Part shown: piece by piece, positions 31,502 through 45,237 of the stretch
Position numbering within the stretch: position 1 is the first letter of the stretch
Layout of the letters: each line of letters opens with the position of its first letter
Assembly (NCBI GenBank): GCA_003255065.1
Contig: QAOA01001300.1
Span: forward strand, 697,308 to 761,307
Length of the DNA: 64,000 nt
Direction of reading: 5' to 3'
Source: Cercis canadensis
Taxonomy: Eukaryota; Streptophyta; Magnoliopsida; Fabales; Fabaceae
Program-made: the position numbers and the translations under genes
Notes under the pieces: model-generated
Database searches by the model: none
Told to the model about the DNA's origin: nothing
Seen by the model: only the letters and a program-made list of their open reading frames with translations

Positions 31502-34500
31502 TCATCTCTGGGCTTGATCTGAAGAAGCTCCAACTGAAGTAGCTGCCATATTGCTTGCTGACCCATTCTCAATGGGCGGAGGCACACCCCACTTGCCTTC
31601 TGACTCAAGTGGGTCAAAGACATGAACTCCACCATCTGACAGTCCTACAGCAAACTGATTTGCTTCTTGTGGATGTGCCGCAATCACAAGCGGTTGTACA
31701 TTGGAGCTGCTGCACAAAATCAAGAAAACAAGGATTCAACGATAAGTACTACATGTGATTAGATATTGTAAAAAATTTAGAATGATCCAGAATAAACTTT
31801 ATAAAGAATCGATCAATTGCTTGCAATGCATTATTACCTGACACTAGGTTGAAGATATGCAGAAGGATTGATACGACAACGTAATCTAAGGTTTGAAGCA
31901 CTAAATACACAGATTGTTGCATCCAAGAAACTGGCATATATCAGCTGGCTATCACATGAGAAAGTTGCATGCGATATTGGAGCAGCAGAATCTCGCGGTA
32001 ACCACTACAATTTAAGTTATTGAGGTCAGAAAGATAAACTCAAATAAATTAATCACGCAACCTACCAAACTTAATGAACCTACCTGCTTTAGACAATCTA
32101 ATTTAGTTGTTTCATATATGGCAAGCTGAGTTTCATGAACCACCAAGAAGTGTATCTGATCCTGATGAAACTGTACACGGGTATCTGCCTGTGCTGTTGG
32201 AGTCCTCCCAGCAGGAAGCTGCAGAAATCTAGTCTTCTGCTTTTCCCATCCATCAGTATTCCACACACAAAGCTGCAGAATAGACAAATTCAGCAGTGAA
32301 TCTCCATTTGAATATTTATCAAAGAGTTCTATACTTAAGGAAATCTCAATCATAGATGCAAAAATTTAAGTTCTTTTATTAGCATTGAATCATAGAAAAG
32401 TAAGATTACTACCTGAGCATCTGCCCCAGATGATACTAGCACATTCAATACGTGAGAGAAAGCAAGGCCAGTTATTCTTTTAGTATGACCTTTGAGTTTA
32501 CTTTTAACCTGCATGGCATGAAGAATTCTACTTATACATCAAGTAAATCAAATCATAAGTAGAGAGGAAACAGTTTAAGGACAGCAACAATACCTCATCG
32601 ACACGGACATTATATATCTGAATGGTGGAATCATCCATACCAATAGCAATAATATTGTTGTCCTGAGGATGGAAGGCGAGAAATGTTGCTGCAGGTGGCG
32701 GAGGCATGAAAGTTGTCATTGTCTGCACTTAGCAAGAAGAATTGATTAGTTAACTGTAACACAAATATAGTCATCAAAATAATGAATAGGGATCATATGT
32801 TACCTTAAAAGTCATCATATTAAACAAGGAAATCTTCCCTCCAGATGCTGACATTACATAAGAATCATTCTTAGAGAGAGCAAAGCAGGGGACAGCATCC
32901 TCAGGATTGCTGTCAGTAATGTCATTAGTCATCAGGATGCCACTTGATGGTTGCCACAACTGAGGTGACACAGTGGCAGTGGCCTGCAGGATGAAGCACC
33001 AACATGCAGACACAACATAATTTATATTTCAGATTTATGACTAAAAAATAGCAGAACTCTGACAGATCTTTGAATGTTCTCACACCTTGCCAGAAGAATT
33101 ACGGTCACTTCGCTGCCATTTCCAGAGCAAATGAATGGCATTTGATGCTAATGCCAGTATAGCATTACCTGAATTAGTATATATTAACCTTGATATCTGT
33201 CATTAGAATGAAGATAATCCGAAGAGTTAATTTTTTTTCCAGAAGGGATAAGGCAGGAAAAACAAGACAGAAGTTGACAGTTCAAGAGGGGTCAATAAGA
33301 TACTTAAGTTACGAGCAAGTTACAGTGGAAAATCATCACTATGTACTATTTTGCTTCAACATAAAGATATTGTATACCATTGAGTTCATTCAAGACACAG
33401 GAGTCCCCAAGTACCAACATCAAAGGCTGGCATATGAACAAAAGATAAATCACATGCCTAAGTTATGTTTAAGAAATAAATAGAGGATTAAAACTAGCTT
33501 CTGAACAATGGATGAAAGAACAAAAAAATTAAATAGAACATTAAAAACCAGTTTGTTTAAAAAGGAACAAAAGCACTAAAATTGGATAACTCAAAATGCT
33601 ACGCAAAAACCTATTTGATTTCTAACAGTCTTTTGAAGGTTTACAAAAGAACAAAGCAATTAACTTCATAGCATACCTTGGTTACTCTTAGATTCTCAGG
33701 CAGCTTCAAGGATCTACATTGAGTTTGTTCATTGATTTCAGTCAGCTTCCATATCTTTGACTTGTCATTGGATTCTTCAGTTATTCTAGGTTTTACATCA
33801 CCCAAGTTACGGGCATCACCATTCTGTTAAGATGAAATTTGATTGTAAGTTTAATGATCATTAACTCTCCTTTCCTGAATACATCATATAACAAATAATA
33901 AGAGATGCATATCTAGCAACCACTAAAAATGCTATAAGTAACATGCAAGTAATATGAGAACAAAGATCATCAGACCATTCCAGCAATGGCTACCACTGAT
34001 GAGCCCCTCTCTGCAAGTGCAGCACTAGTTGCAGCAGCAGCAGCAGCTGAAATTGGACTTATTGTAGGCTGCCACAAAATATCATGTGTTAGACTAGATT
34101 TTATTAATAAGAGTTGAGTGAAGCATAGCATCTATAAGTCTACCTTTGCCATGGCTTCAGATGTTCTTGATGCATCATATAAAGAATTCTCTAATGTACG
34201 CAACAATCGAATACCATCTGTGTTTGCTAAAATTTTGATTCCATTCTCCTTTGCAGAGACCGCTAATAGAGTTCCATCCTTGTTGAAACGGATACGTGGG
34301 CTTGCCTAGAAATCAAATAAGGGAACAATCAGGGACAACTACTTACATAGAGCACTCCCCCAATTTACAATAAAAGAATGAACTTACTGGAAGACCTCCA
34401 TCAGCATCAACAGTAGTCAAAAGTTGAACATTGTCCATATCCCAGAATTTAATGGAGAAATCATCACCAGCAGCCAAAAATCGATTTTTTGTTGTATCAA

Positions 34501-37500
34501 ATTGCACAACACCCAAAGATCGCTTTCGGAATCCTTGATAAGTCCTTTTTACAGCTCCCTCACTTTCATTCCACTCAACAATCGAGGATTCCCCATCTTT
34601 ACTGGTCCCACATGAAAAGAGCCTAGAATATACATCCACAGCCAAAAGAAATTAACACAAAGTGATGAAAATGGATTATAGTACAAACATACAATAAGTA
34701 TCAGCAACGAACAAGGAACCACAGTGGAGAATATGGACCTTGTACCATCAGCACTATAAGCCATGGTTGTGCACCAACGACCAGGAGCATCATAATCAAC
34801 ACGAGATCCCAAATTGTCATATAACCATGCTTTTATCTTCCCATCTAATGCTGTAGAAAATATGAACTACACAAGCAAAGCACACAGAATATTAGAAAGA
34901 AACTTGACTGGAAAAATAGTTAAATGCTTTTCTTTGGGGTACTGTCACCAACAAACTCAACTAACATTCTCCGCATAAGTATCAAAGTTCAATTTCTACC
35001 TGAATGTTTTCTTTAAAGTGAGGACAGACAGAATAAACTGGAGCCTCATGACCTTCAAAAGTATACTGTTTTGTACCCGTAGCAGCATCCCAAACCTTAA
35101 ATTACAAAATTTAGTTAGCAAAATCTATCAACTTCTCCACTTCAGAAAACCAAGCTCATGTTAAGGCCAACTTACCTTAATGGTCTTGTCATCACCACAG
35201 GTTATTACGCACAGTTGCTTATTTGGGTGGGAAAACGCCAGATCATTTACGCCACCAACATGAGCATCAATCTAGATTTGAAAGGGTCGCAATTGATAAA
35301 TTTACACAACAAAAAAGCATAAATAAATCCTGAAGCAAGCAGAGAAAACCAGTATCCAGGATATAGAGACAGTATACCTCCAGGTGCTGTCGTACTTCAT
35401 CCCCACCATGATAAGAGTATATCTGAACTATGTGTCTTGAGTAGGCAACTCCTGTTGATCAAACAAAAGAAGACATTGGTAATTGGAACAGTTGACCACA
35501 GGAGTATATATTGCTTAGCTTAGATCATTATATCAAACAGTGAGGAATTCCAAAACACTCAACTTACCAAATAAAGCACCATCAGGACTCCAAATGACAC
35601 GATTGACAGAAACACTAGGGTCTTTGACAAGAGCAGCCTGAATTAGATAATTATTAGTATTTTTTGAGCCATTGCAACATTAAAAATCTCATAGTTTGGT
35701 ATAAATATTCATCAAGGTCACAAATAATGAAAAGAAACAGACCTGCAGTGGCATTGTACAAGCACTAAGATCCCAAACTTTGAAGTTCCTCAAGACCAAC
35801 CGCTCCTGTGAACCCACTTCCCATAATGCAATGTCCCCCACATTAGTACCAACTGACAGTAATCAAGAAAAACTCAGTCATTTGCCAATATAAATAGTAA
35901 AGACATGTAATCAATAAGCAATACAATGACAATGTAATAAGCCTCTGAAAAGCAGCAGACCAAGAAGTAGAGTCTGTTGAACTGGATGAAAGTCCATGCT
36001 CATAGGAGATGAACCCTGATTCAGAGTTCGTGTGACAGTCTTTGGCAAGTCATCAGGTGCATTAAAAGCCTGACCATGACCATGACCTGGGAATGTTGCT
36101 GGCAACACATTAACAGGTAGATTCACCTGCACAAAGTGATTAAAAATTGATGATAGCAGATATTTGAGGGATAAATTTTACTTTTTAAGACATCAGTTAA
36201 ATAATGACTAAGTGTGAATATAGGATATGAGATTACCTCATCCAATATCCCCAAAGGCCTTGTTCTCTTTGAAACATGGTCGGAATCTCCAGATGGGTAG
36301 TCGACAGAAGGGTTAGTTGGAGGGGTCCTAGGATGCTTTAAAGCAGCTTCTCAAGGAAATGAAGCAAGTTAAAGATCACATTATATAGCATATAAGATTT
36401 AACACTACTACACATATGAATTTAGAACAATAAATAATTCAAAAGAATGTTCTACCTGGGATTGATGGAGCACCAAGACCTATAGCTCCTCCTCCAGATA
36501 CTGCAGCATGAGCTACAGTTGTAGGATTTGACATCCAACCTGCCAGGGGTGTTGGCACTGGCACTGGTGCTGGCGTAGGTTGAAAAGGCTGCACTCATGA
36601 AGCACGGCCAAAATAAGACCCAAAAGAAACCAAAGAGACATATTATGCAATACCTATAACAATAAAAGAAGATAATCAGTTTTGTAGCCCACCCCATGAG
36701 CACCAAGTGGAGGAAACCCTCCAGCCTTTGGTAAGGATCCAAGTAGTGGATTATTAGCAGGTGATGGAGCCCGTGCACCATTTGGTTGTCCACACGAGTG
36801 ATCCACAAAAAGAGTTTTTATATCTGGATTTGGCCTTGGGTTCTTACAGAGTTGGTGCTGCCAATTCAAACTGTAATTCAATAAAACCAGTTCTCTCAGT
36901 CAAGAAAACAATATTAGTTGATAGAAGAATATCTACAATTAGAAATTACAAACAGTAACATAACACAAGCACATAACAATAGAAAAATAATCCATCATTC
37001 AGGAAAATTTCACTCCACCGGCAACATGAAGCAGACCCAGCACAGCCAAACATTGTAAAACATTGTACTTAAGATTGATTTCATTTAGAACCAAAGGCCA
37101 TTGATTACATGAATCCTATGATAGGTGAAAAATTACATGAGAATTCATTAGTTAGAAAAGAGAATGCATGTACACACCAATGCACACAGAATTTTCACAA
37201 TGCCAGATAAGCTCATTGCCATATCATACTGGCAAGTTATTTCACTTACAGTGCTGAGTTTCTTATTTCTAATTGAGTGATTCAGTATGTTTGGAAGAAT
37301 TACCTTTGATTGATGAGAGTCCGTAACCTTGAGTTTTTAAGGTTGGGAAATTGCAATTTGTCACGGAATAATGGATTTGCTTCGATCAGCTTTTTGAGCT
37401 CAACCAACATGATAGCTCTTGCAGACTTTGTATCACCATACTTGGACAGTTGTTCGTTTTCCCTATACAACAAGAAACTCATTGCCATTTCCAAAGAAGT

Positions 37501-38119
37501 TTTACACTGAAACAAACAAAATTTATATTTGTACCTAAAATTCTCCAATGTCAAAAGCTGTGTGATTTCCTTGAATAGTTCTTCATTAAATGTAGCAAAC
37601 ACTTTCAAGTCCTTCACTAATATTTCAACAGCCTTGGACCGGTCATGCCTACCAAAATTTAAACAATTCATCTGAATTTCGATACTAGAATGTTGACAGT
37701 AACAGAATTTTCACAGGAGGTACTAAAGAACCTAATGTAAACTTGTGAGCTTACTTATCTAATGCCTCTAGGTACTTCTGCTTCCTTATCTCGAAAAATA
37801 TCTTCATAGAGTACCGATTATCATCTACTTTTGTAAATCCAGAGAGGTACTTTTCTACCTCATCCCAATTGCCATTGTGCACTTCATCCTCAAAATATTT
37901 CATATTGAAGAAAAATCCAGACTCTTGTTCCAGCCTATTAAATCAAAAATGAAAAAAATAAAAAATATTTAATGTGTAAAAAAAATATTGAAAATGTCCA
38001 AAAATAATAAATAACAAACTAAAATGGCATAAGCCCCACTTATGAACAGTATCTTTGAACTTTTCCTCATCCAGAAACTGTAAGATCAAGAACACCAATT
38101 CTCTACTGAGAGACGACAT
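31502..38119 (-). CDS. TPL: TOPLESS/TOPLESS-related transcriptional co-repressor
   Basis: A nuclear Groucho/Tup1-type co-repressor that binds EAR motifs of Aux/IAA, JAZ/NINJA and other repressors. Twenty-five exons, transcript order: 38119-38040, 37934-37755, 37648-37535, 37462-37304, 36870-36693, 36588-36456, 36346-36237, 36126-35961, 35852-35743, 35637-35568, 35451-35378, 35271-35176, 35095-35000, 34866-34739, 34622-34388, 34305-34144, 34068-33976, 33823-33677, 33196-33086, 32983-32804, 32722-32594, 32508-32413, 32272-32084, 32004-31838, 31709-31502. They total 3411 nt, 1136 residues, the family length. LisH at about 4-36 (SRELVFLILQFLDEEKF), CTLH at about 34-92, a Pro-rich linker with KHPRTPP, then two blocks of WD40 repeats to the C-terminus (ending SSDQAQR). 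I cannot separate TPL from TPR1 by eye. No disruption seen. Confidence 0.96.
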
Positions 38120-38800
38120 GGTAACCGCCCCGTTTCTGATTAGATACGAACTAAAATGAGCAAAAGCAAAACCAGATCTGCAAAAAATAAAAAAATAAAA
38201 GAGAAATTCCCTAACGGTCAGTTACAAATAGCTTAAAAATCAGAGAAAAAAATATCAATAATTAAAATCCATACCATGAATTAAATCATTTAACTAGCCC
38301 CACCATAGCATTTAAGAAACAAGGCTCGCACCGATGTGGGTAGTGAAATCAGGTTTTGGGGGAAAAAATTGAAAACAATTTGACTCTATCCTAGAACGAT
38401 CAAAGAGACAAGAAAGCAGCTTTAACCCCTTTAATCCCATATGGGAATCGAAGATGCAAAAGAAAAAGTGTCTAAAAGAAACAAACAAAGAAAAGGCATG
38501 CCCGAGCACAGAAAAGCAAAAAATAAAAATACCCAGAAAAGCTAGAGACTTAAAAGAAACAGATTCGAAAATTTGAAGAGAGAGAGTCCTCGAAAGTTCT
38601 CACCTTCTAAGCGAGCAACCGTTAAAACATAGAAGGAAGAAGAGGAAGAGTCCGAATATCTGACCGAACAAACGCACCAGAAGAAGAGAGCCAAGGAGGA
38701 AGCTTTCTCTCTCTTGGACTTTCTCTCTCCTGAAATGGACTATTATACTCACTTTCCTGCTCCCCCAGAAGGACTTTCTCTCTCTATAAATATATATAGG
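38120..38800 (-). promoter_or_regulatory. TOPLESS-gene 5' leader and TATA-like promoter
   Basis: Upstream of the ATG the minus strand has a likely leader intron (about 38150-38600) and then a pyrimidine-rich stretch at about 38580-38780, typical of a plant 5' UTR. A TATATATATTTATAGAG sequence on the minus strand at about 38783-38799 is in the right place for a TATA box with transcription starting near 38755. Inferred from position and composition. Confidence 0.5.
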
Positions 38801-40610
38801 ACATTTGAACTTGCAGAAATGGGTGTTTTTTATATAGGAGGCGACAGATAGAGGGGATGATAGGTAGAACTACTTATCAATGAAAGGTTCTCTTTTGAAC
38901 GATAAGTTATCATGGAACTTAATAACTTATATGATAACTGCAGTTAAATACTGGGCCTACTAAGCCGGCTTCAAGTTGTCTAAATAATCGGCTCGGAATC
39001 TCGAGCTAACAGCTGTCCTTCAGCTTAGAGTAAAACTAGAACATGAGAGATATTTCTCTACACGCACTACAAGGTACTTCTTTTTTTTTCTCACCGTTGG
39101 ATATATATCCTCACTTTGTAAAGCTTACAGGGGGATTGATCGTACGGCTGAAAACGAAGAAGATTCAGTTAGGAAAGGAGTGGATCGTTCCTCGGAAAGT
39201 GATTTTTACTCGCTTCAGATCCCTCAGGAAACGACAAACTTTCTCGGACGGGCCCCAGAGTCTTTGGCCTCAGATTTTGAAGAATATTACGGTCACTGCC
39301 ATCATGATTTGTGACAATCAGGAGATGTGGTACTTATTGTATCACGTGATACAGTGATACAGTTCATGATTGCGATATGAGATGATAATGTAGTGAATGT
39401 GCCGAAAGAAGGTTTTATTTTTCCTGTGATATGAGATATAAGGTGTAACATATCGCGATATTGGAAGGCAATAAAGTAAGTGAAGTGAATTCAATGAATA
39501 AAAAATCCTGAGATGAAAATGTGTGGTCGGAAGTGGGTGTAGGTTGTGGTCCCTGTCAGGTGCGTACGTTCTCCACGTAGCCATGAAATACGGAATGCAA
39601 GTAGATACTCCTCTTTTCCATTTTTCTAATCTAATTTACCTTTCTATATTTTCGATTCTTCTAATCTAATCACTCTAGTCTAAGTAAAACAACACTAGTT
39701 TACTGAATCAGGAAGAGAGAGGGGGAGAAAATAATGTCAAGGATTAATAAGTGGCTCATAATGTTTTACTTTTGTGAAAAATTATAACTCCTGCATGAGA
39801 AATTGTATACATTGTTTTATATATATCTTAAAATAATTAACTAAATTATAGTTGGGTTTTTGTAAGATTTAAATTTGAATTTTATTGCAAGTAATTTTTT
39901 TTTATAAATATTATTGTAAGTTCTCGTTAATGCATATAATATAGATATAAAAGTTTTTCTTCATCATAAATTTTTAATAACCAAAAAAATTAGACTTGTG
40001 TTATACTGTTATATAGGATTATTAGCCAAAACTGAGCACAAGGCAAATGAATAAAACCAAATGCATACTGCAAAAATAATGAGTTGCAATGAATTTCATT
40101 TAAAATAATAGTTTTATGGTACAAAATGGAGCAACTTTTAAAATAATCTATTTATTGATTTGGTTAAAATACATGCTGAAACAATATCATATGTTGTTAT
40201 GAAATTGTAGTAGAAATTATTTGTTCATTTTTGAGGGAGGAAGGCCCCTCTAAACAGAGTGCGTCTAAAATAATTATGGTTATGGAAAAGCTCATTGATG
40301 GTAACAAATGTGGAGTGCCTCCCCCACCATACTCTCTCTTGTTTTCATCCTACCAAACAAAGCAACATATATAATAATTAATAAGTGCTTTCTTTTTAGT
40401 TTGTTTATTATTATTTTTATCAGATAAATCAGACGGTGGAGGTGTTCTTGGATTGATCAAATGTGGTTTTTCCCCAACAAAAAAAGAGTTAAAAGAAAAA
40501 TGGGCGGTGGGGGAAGAAACATAATCGAAAAGCTTAAGATTATTATGGAGAAAGAGCAGTGAATTGATAAAGGGAGTCCAGAAATAGAAAGAGTGAGGGG
40601 GCACTGCTAA

Positions 40611-40634
40611 ATGACATTGACATTGACATTGACA
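40611..40634 (+). repeat. Short ATTGAC tandem repeat
   Basis: The hexamer ATTGAC is repeated three times and then followed by ACTGAC, in a GC-richer island. It makes an artificial TLTLTL stretch in one frame, which is not evidence for a protein. Confidence 0.7.
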
Positions 40635-41069
40635 CTGACAAGGTACAAAGCGGGTCACGCAACTTGGGTTCGGGTGGGCCCAACATTCTTTCGGTTTTTT
40701 TTGCCAAAAGAAGAAGAAACTCTCGAACAACACAAGAATTGCAGTGGAGTGAACTTGCTTTGCTCTGCTTCCTCGCTCATGCGCGCGTGTCACTACTTGT
40801 TGGAATATTGCCTGCATCCATTTCTAGGGCTACCTCTTCTGTGGGCCTCCTCAATTCATATTCGCTTCCAATATCAGCTTAATTATAATATAATATAATT
40901 ATAATATAATATTAGCAGTAAAATAGCAGACAGAAGGTGAGAGACATGAAAACAAGTGTTAAGCCGAAAGCCCCCAATTGTTTCCTTCTCTTATCATACC
41001 CCAACCCACTTTAGAGCTTGCATGCTTTGAGAAGCACAATATTGCTTTGCTCCATCAAACTGCTCTCCG

Positions 41070-41096
41070 CATATATATATATATATATATATATAA
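41070..41096. repeat. (TA)n microsatellite
   Basis: About 13 AT dinucleotides in a row at the edge of a very AT-rich stretch. Confidence 0.9.
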
Positions 41097-42480
41097 ATTT
41101 TTTAAATATTTTTAATATTTATGTAATATGTTATATTATATAAAAATAATTAATATATAAATAACATGTTTATAAATTAATTATTTTTAAGTTTATTTAA
41201 AAAATAAAATATATTATATATTATATTTAATTTAATAAAATATAAAAATAATGTATGTTTATAACATTAATATAATATAACATATTTATGTAGTATCCCA
41301 CACACACATATATATATATATATAACACAAAAATAAACACACCAATATCGTGACTAATAATATATTGTATCTTTTTTTTTTTTGTTGTCTCACTTGACGC
41401 TATTCGATCTCATTCTCATTTTGTCTTTCACTTAAACGATTAATATATATTGGTGATGTTGATATTGGCCACTCCAAATTTTATTTCTTTCTTTTTTCTT
41501 TAAACTTCCCATAAGAGTCATAGTCCACATCCAACCATGGATTTTGTTATTCTTTATTCTTGGTAAAGTTATTATTCTTTATTATATATAAGTTTATTCT
41601 AATCCGTCCCTAAAAGCGCAATACCACATATTTAACTAGGCTCTCAAGACTCATATGAGTTTAACAAAGGAAACAAAATTAAATTAACATTTAATTTAAT
41701 TTCCTTTTAACTTAATTAATATTAATCATGTGAAAACATTTATAGTAATCGCAATAGTATATCGGTAATCTTTTTCTCTAGTTTCATAAAATTCTCATAA
41801 TAATAATACAAATTATGGGAGTCTCATAATTGATGTTCAAAACTTTCAATTAACATATATAAAGACAATTATCATCGTTGTTATTTCAATTGGACAATTA
41901 GAAATGATACATCAATTCGGCTCTTTATTTTGTTATTATTGTTATATAATTTTTTTTTTTGCAATAAATTAAGTATCTATTTTGTTGTTTGAACTTTGAA
42001 GAGTGAAGACGACTCACAATAATTTAAGAAAGTGAAAGGTGCTCGATGGATAATGCCAAGCACAGGTGGATTTAGCTTTTACCGTGAAGGGGACCATTTT
42101 ATCCTTGTCTTTCTATAATTGCAAAGTATTTCCTTAATAATTAATTAATTATATATATTTTGAATCCATTAGTTTCTTCACGAGGAGACATACAAAATGA
42201 TTGTAGTTCGTGCAATAATGTTACTTGTATATTAATTTTAGACTTATTTTATTTTATATTAATATAATTAATAAAAATATGGATTCGGTTAAAAAAATTA
42301 AATGATTATGGTGTCAACTATATTATAGCATACAAACAGCATTCTCTAATAAGTGCCTACACAAAATTTTATACAATAATTAATATTTTACACACATTGT
42401 ATCATACAATTAATTTTTGATCATTAGATAGATAAAATTGAATTATCTAGTTCAGGATATAGTCAAATAAAAATTTTAAA

Positions 42481-42548
42481 TTGGAACCTCAACTTTTTAA
42501 AAAAAATCCAAGACNTGGAACCTCAACTTTTTTAAAAAAATCCAAGAC
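42481..42548. repeat. 33-base direct duplication around an N
   Basis: 42481-42514 and 42516-42548 are the same sequence apart from the lengths of T and A runs, joined by the single N at 42515. Confidence 0.8.
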
Positions 42549-43779
42549 TAATTATGAAAGTGAAAAAAGTTGATTGCACACAATGACACAAGTTAAGTCT
42601 CACACTAATTAACTGATAAAAATTACTTTAAATAACTATAATTAAAATTAAATTATATTAATTATATCAATAAAAGTTAATACGAGTCTAATTAATATTG
42701 TTATGATAATCTACACAAAAATGGTATAGTCTGGCCATGTAAAAAGGGAGAAAAGAATAAACACCATGCCCCATAATCACTCAACAAAAAAGGCAAATGT
42801 TTTATTTGAATTCCTGTGTGATTTCACTTTCCTTTTGTTATATTATATATATTGGATCCAAATTTTGATATTGATGTTCATCGTCAACTTATTTCTGCGT
42901 AATATTCCATTTAACTGAAACGTTAATATATACTAGCTGCACAATAATATATTATATATGCAAATGTTCGATTTGAATTTAATTGGTTGCATGGAAGAGT
43001 GTGTATCTAGAAAGAGATGGTAGTTGCACACTATCTCAAATCTAGCTCATATTAGAAAAGCTATCTATATATGAGTTTGACAAATGGTTTAAGTGGAAAT
43101 GAGCTAATTGAGTAACGTAACGTTGTACTCATCATCTCTTGTCTCACACCACATGATCTAGGCTACAGATAATGAAAAAGCGGATCCATTTAAACAGTGT
43201 AGATAAATTATGGTATTATAGTTAAACTCAAATAAACATATGCACTAGTGTGTACCTAATAAAAGAATGATGTATTGCTCCTCCTATATAGTTAAGAAAA
43301 TTATATATACGTCCTATTTTAAGTAAGTTAGAAAGTAAAATATAAATTAAGCGTGAGAAAAATGGTTGTGAATATTATAAAATGAATAATTTATAGCAGA
43401 GCGTGTCTTGCACGGTTGAGGAGGTGAGTGAGATTAGCAAGGTGTGAAGATGTTCATGATGCGTCACTTTCATAATATATTAGTAATTGTTATAGTTATG
43501 GGTAAAATCTATAATTTTCTTCTGACCAAAAGGAGTCAATCCTTTTTGATCGGCCATCGATGATCACCAGATCCAATATTTTATATATATCGAGCTTTTA
43601 TGTTGAGTTGAATATATCTTAAGAAATCACGATACTGTGATGTGGTATAATAATCGCGAGATATTTATTGGTTTTATGAGTGGGAGGAGGAGATAGATTT
43701 CGATAAGTGAGTTATCTTTGTTTGAGTTTCTATTAAGAGTAGTAGTATTCATCTGTTCTTTTTGGCAGGGATGATTCCC

Positions 43780-43783
<4 letters not shown>

Positions 43784-43820
<37 letters not shown>

Positions 43821-43827
43821 NTTTTTT
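43784..43827. repeat. Poly-T tract interrupted by an N
   Basis: About 37 T, an N at 43821, then 6 T. Its length is unreliable in any assembly. Confidence 0.85.
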
Positions 43828-44990
43828 CTAATTTCTGGTCTAGGCTGTCAGACAATGGGTCATTTTTTAATTAGCAAAGTGGAGGTAGTACCTGTCCACC
43901 TCCAGTTTTCTATCACTTGCAACTTTCTCATTATAAATAAATAAAAGCTTGGGTTAAATTTGTTTAGACAAAGACTTGTGAAATGGGACCCATTACAAAA
44001 AAAAATAAAAAATAAGAGTCGTGTCAAATGTATAACATCACAACTTTTACAATTATTTAAATTGATACACTGTTAATGTAGTATGAATGTTATTAACTTT
44101 TTAAATATCTAAGCACTAAACAAAAAAAATTAAAATTAGACGACATTCATACGAACTAGATAAGTTTGAATGGGTAAGAATGTTAATTATCATAATCAAT
44201 CTATATGACATAAGAAAATTAGAGTAGCCATTTGAATTTAAATGAATGAAATTCATATAGGTAGGCCTACAATAATTGAATGAAAGGGCCAGCACCCTAT
44301 GGAGAAGCCCAAAGTGGGCAGTGGCGTGTTAATTTATTAATTGAATTATTTGTTAAGTTGATAAAATTATAATTAAGGGAAAAATTGAGCGTAAGTTAGT
44401 GTTAAGTTGATAAACATTGGTAGCAGTGGCACTAGCATGAATGAATGAATGCATGTCATTCAATTCAATTATATTCGTATTCTATTCTATCCTATCCTAC
44501 CCTCAGCTTTGGATGGATGTTACGAGCTTGTTAGTTTTGGGGTTACTTCACTTGCATGTTAAACACACGTGCTTGGTGTTCGTGGTCAATCACATCTCAT
44601 CTCATCTCTTCTCTTAAACGGACATGCCGACAAGTACACTAGAGAGATGATGCCTCTGCCTCTTCCTCTTCCTCTTCCTCTTCCTCATGCCTCCCCTCTC
44701 AACTCTCAATCTACCTTTATTCTTTTCATTTCACTCTATTATCTCTTATGCTATCTTTGTTGGGATCTCCAAGCAAAAAACTAAAATTTATTCGTAAAAA
44801 TAAATTGAAGAATGTTAAAAATTATTATTACTCTTTAAAAAAATACTCTTAATATTTATTTATCTTTTACTAAACATACTCCTATTAATCTCTTCAAGAT
44901 GGAGTTAATCTCAATAATAATAACCTTTTTTAGTTTACTGAAAAATTACACAATAGTGATATTGATAATATATTATATATATTTAGAGAT

Positions 44991-45237
44991 CTATTATTTT
45001 CACACCCAATTTTATTAATGTCATGTATTATTGAATGTCTAAATATAATATAGATTAATTTATCCTTATTTAATATAATTTTTTTAGTCAATTGTAAAAA
45101 AATTTATTTAATATAGAAAGTTTTTAGTTAAAATTTTAAAAAAAATTATATTAATTGAGGATAATGTAGTCTATATTATATTTATACATTAAATAAGGTG
45201 TAATATTAACAAAATAAAATGTAAAAATAACAAATTG
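44991..45237. mobile_element. Fold-back (MITE-like) element
   Basis: The left arm (about 44991-45100) and the inverse of the right arm (about 45130-45237) share extended blocks, for example TAAATATAATATAGA and TTAATATAATTTTTTT in the same order. There is no coding sequence. A short hairpin-type non-autonomous DNA element is the best explanation; superfamily unknown. Confidence 0.6.

Noticed and set aside
40350..40898. Overlapping frames of 155 and 95 codons with TLTLTL or QCQCQC repeats
   Set aside because: The protein-like length comes from a short hexamer repeat and homopolymers; no domain or codon structure.
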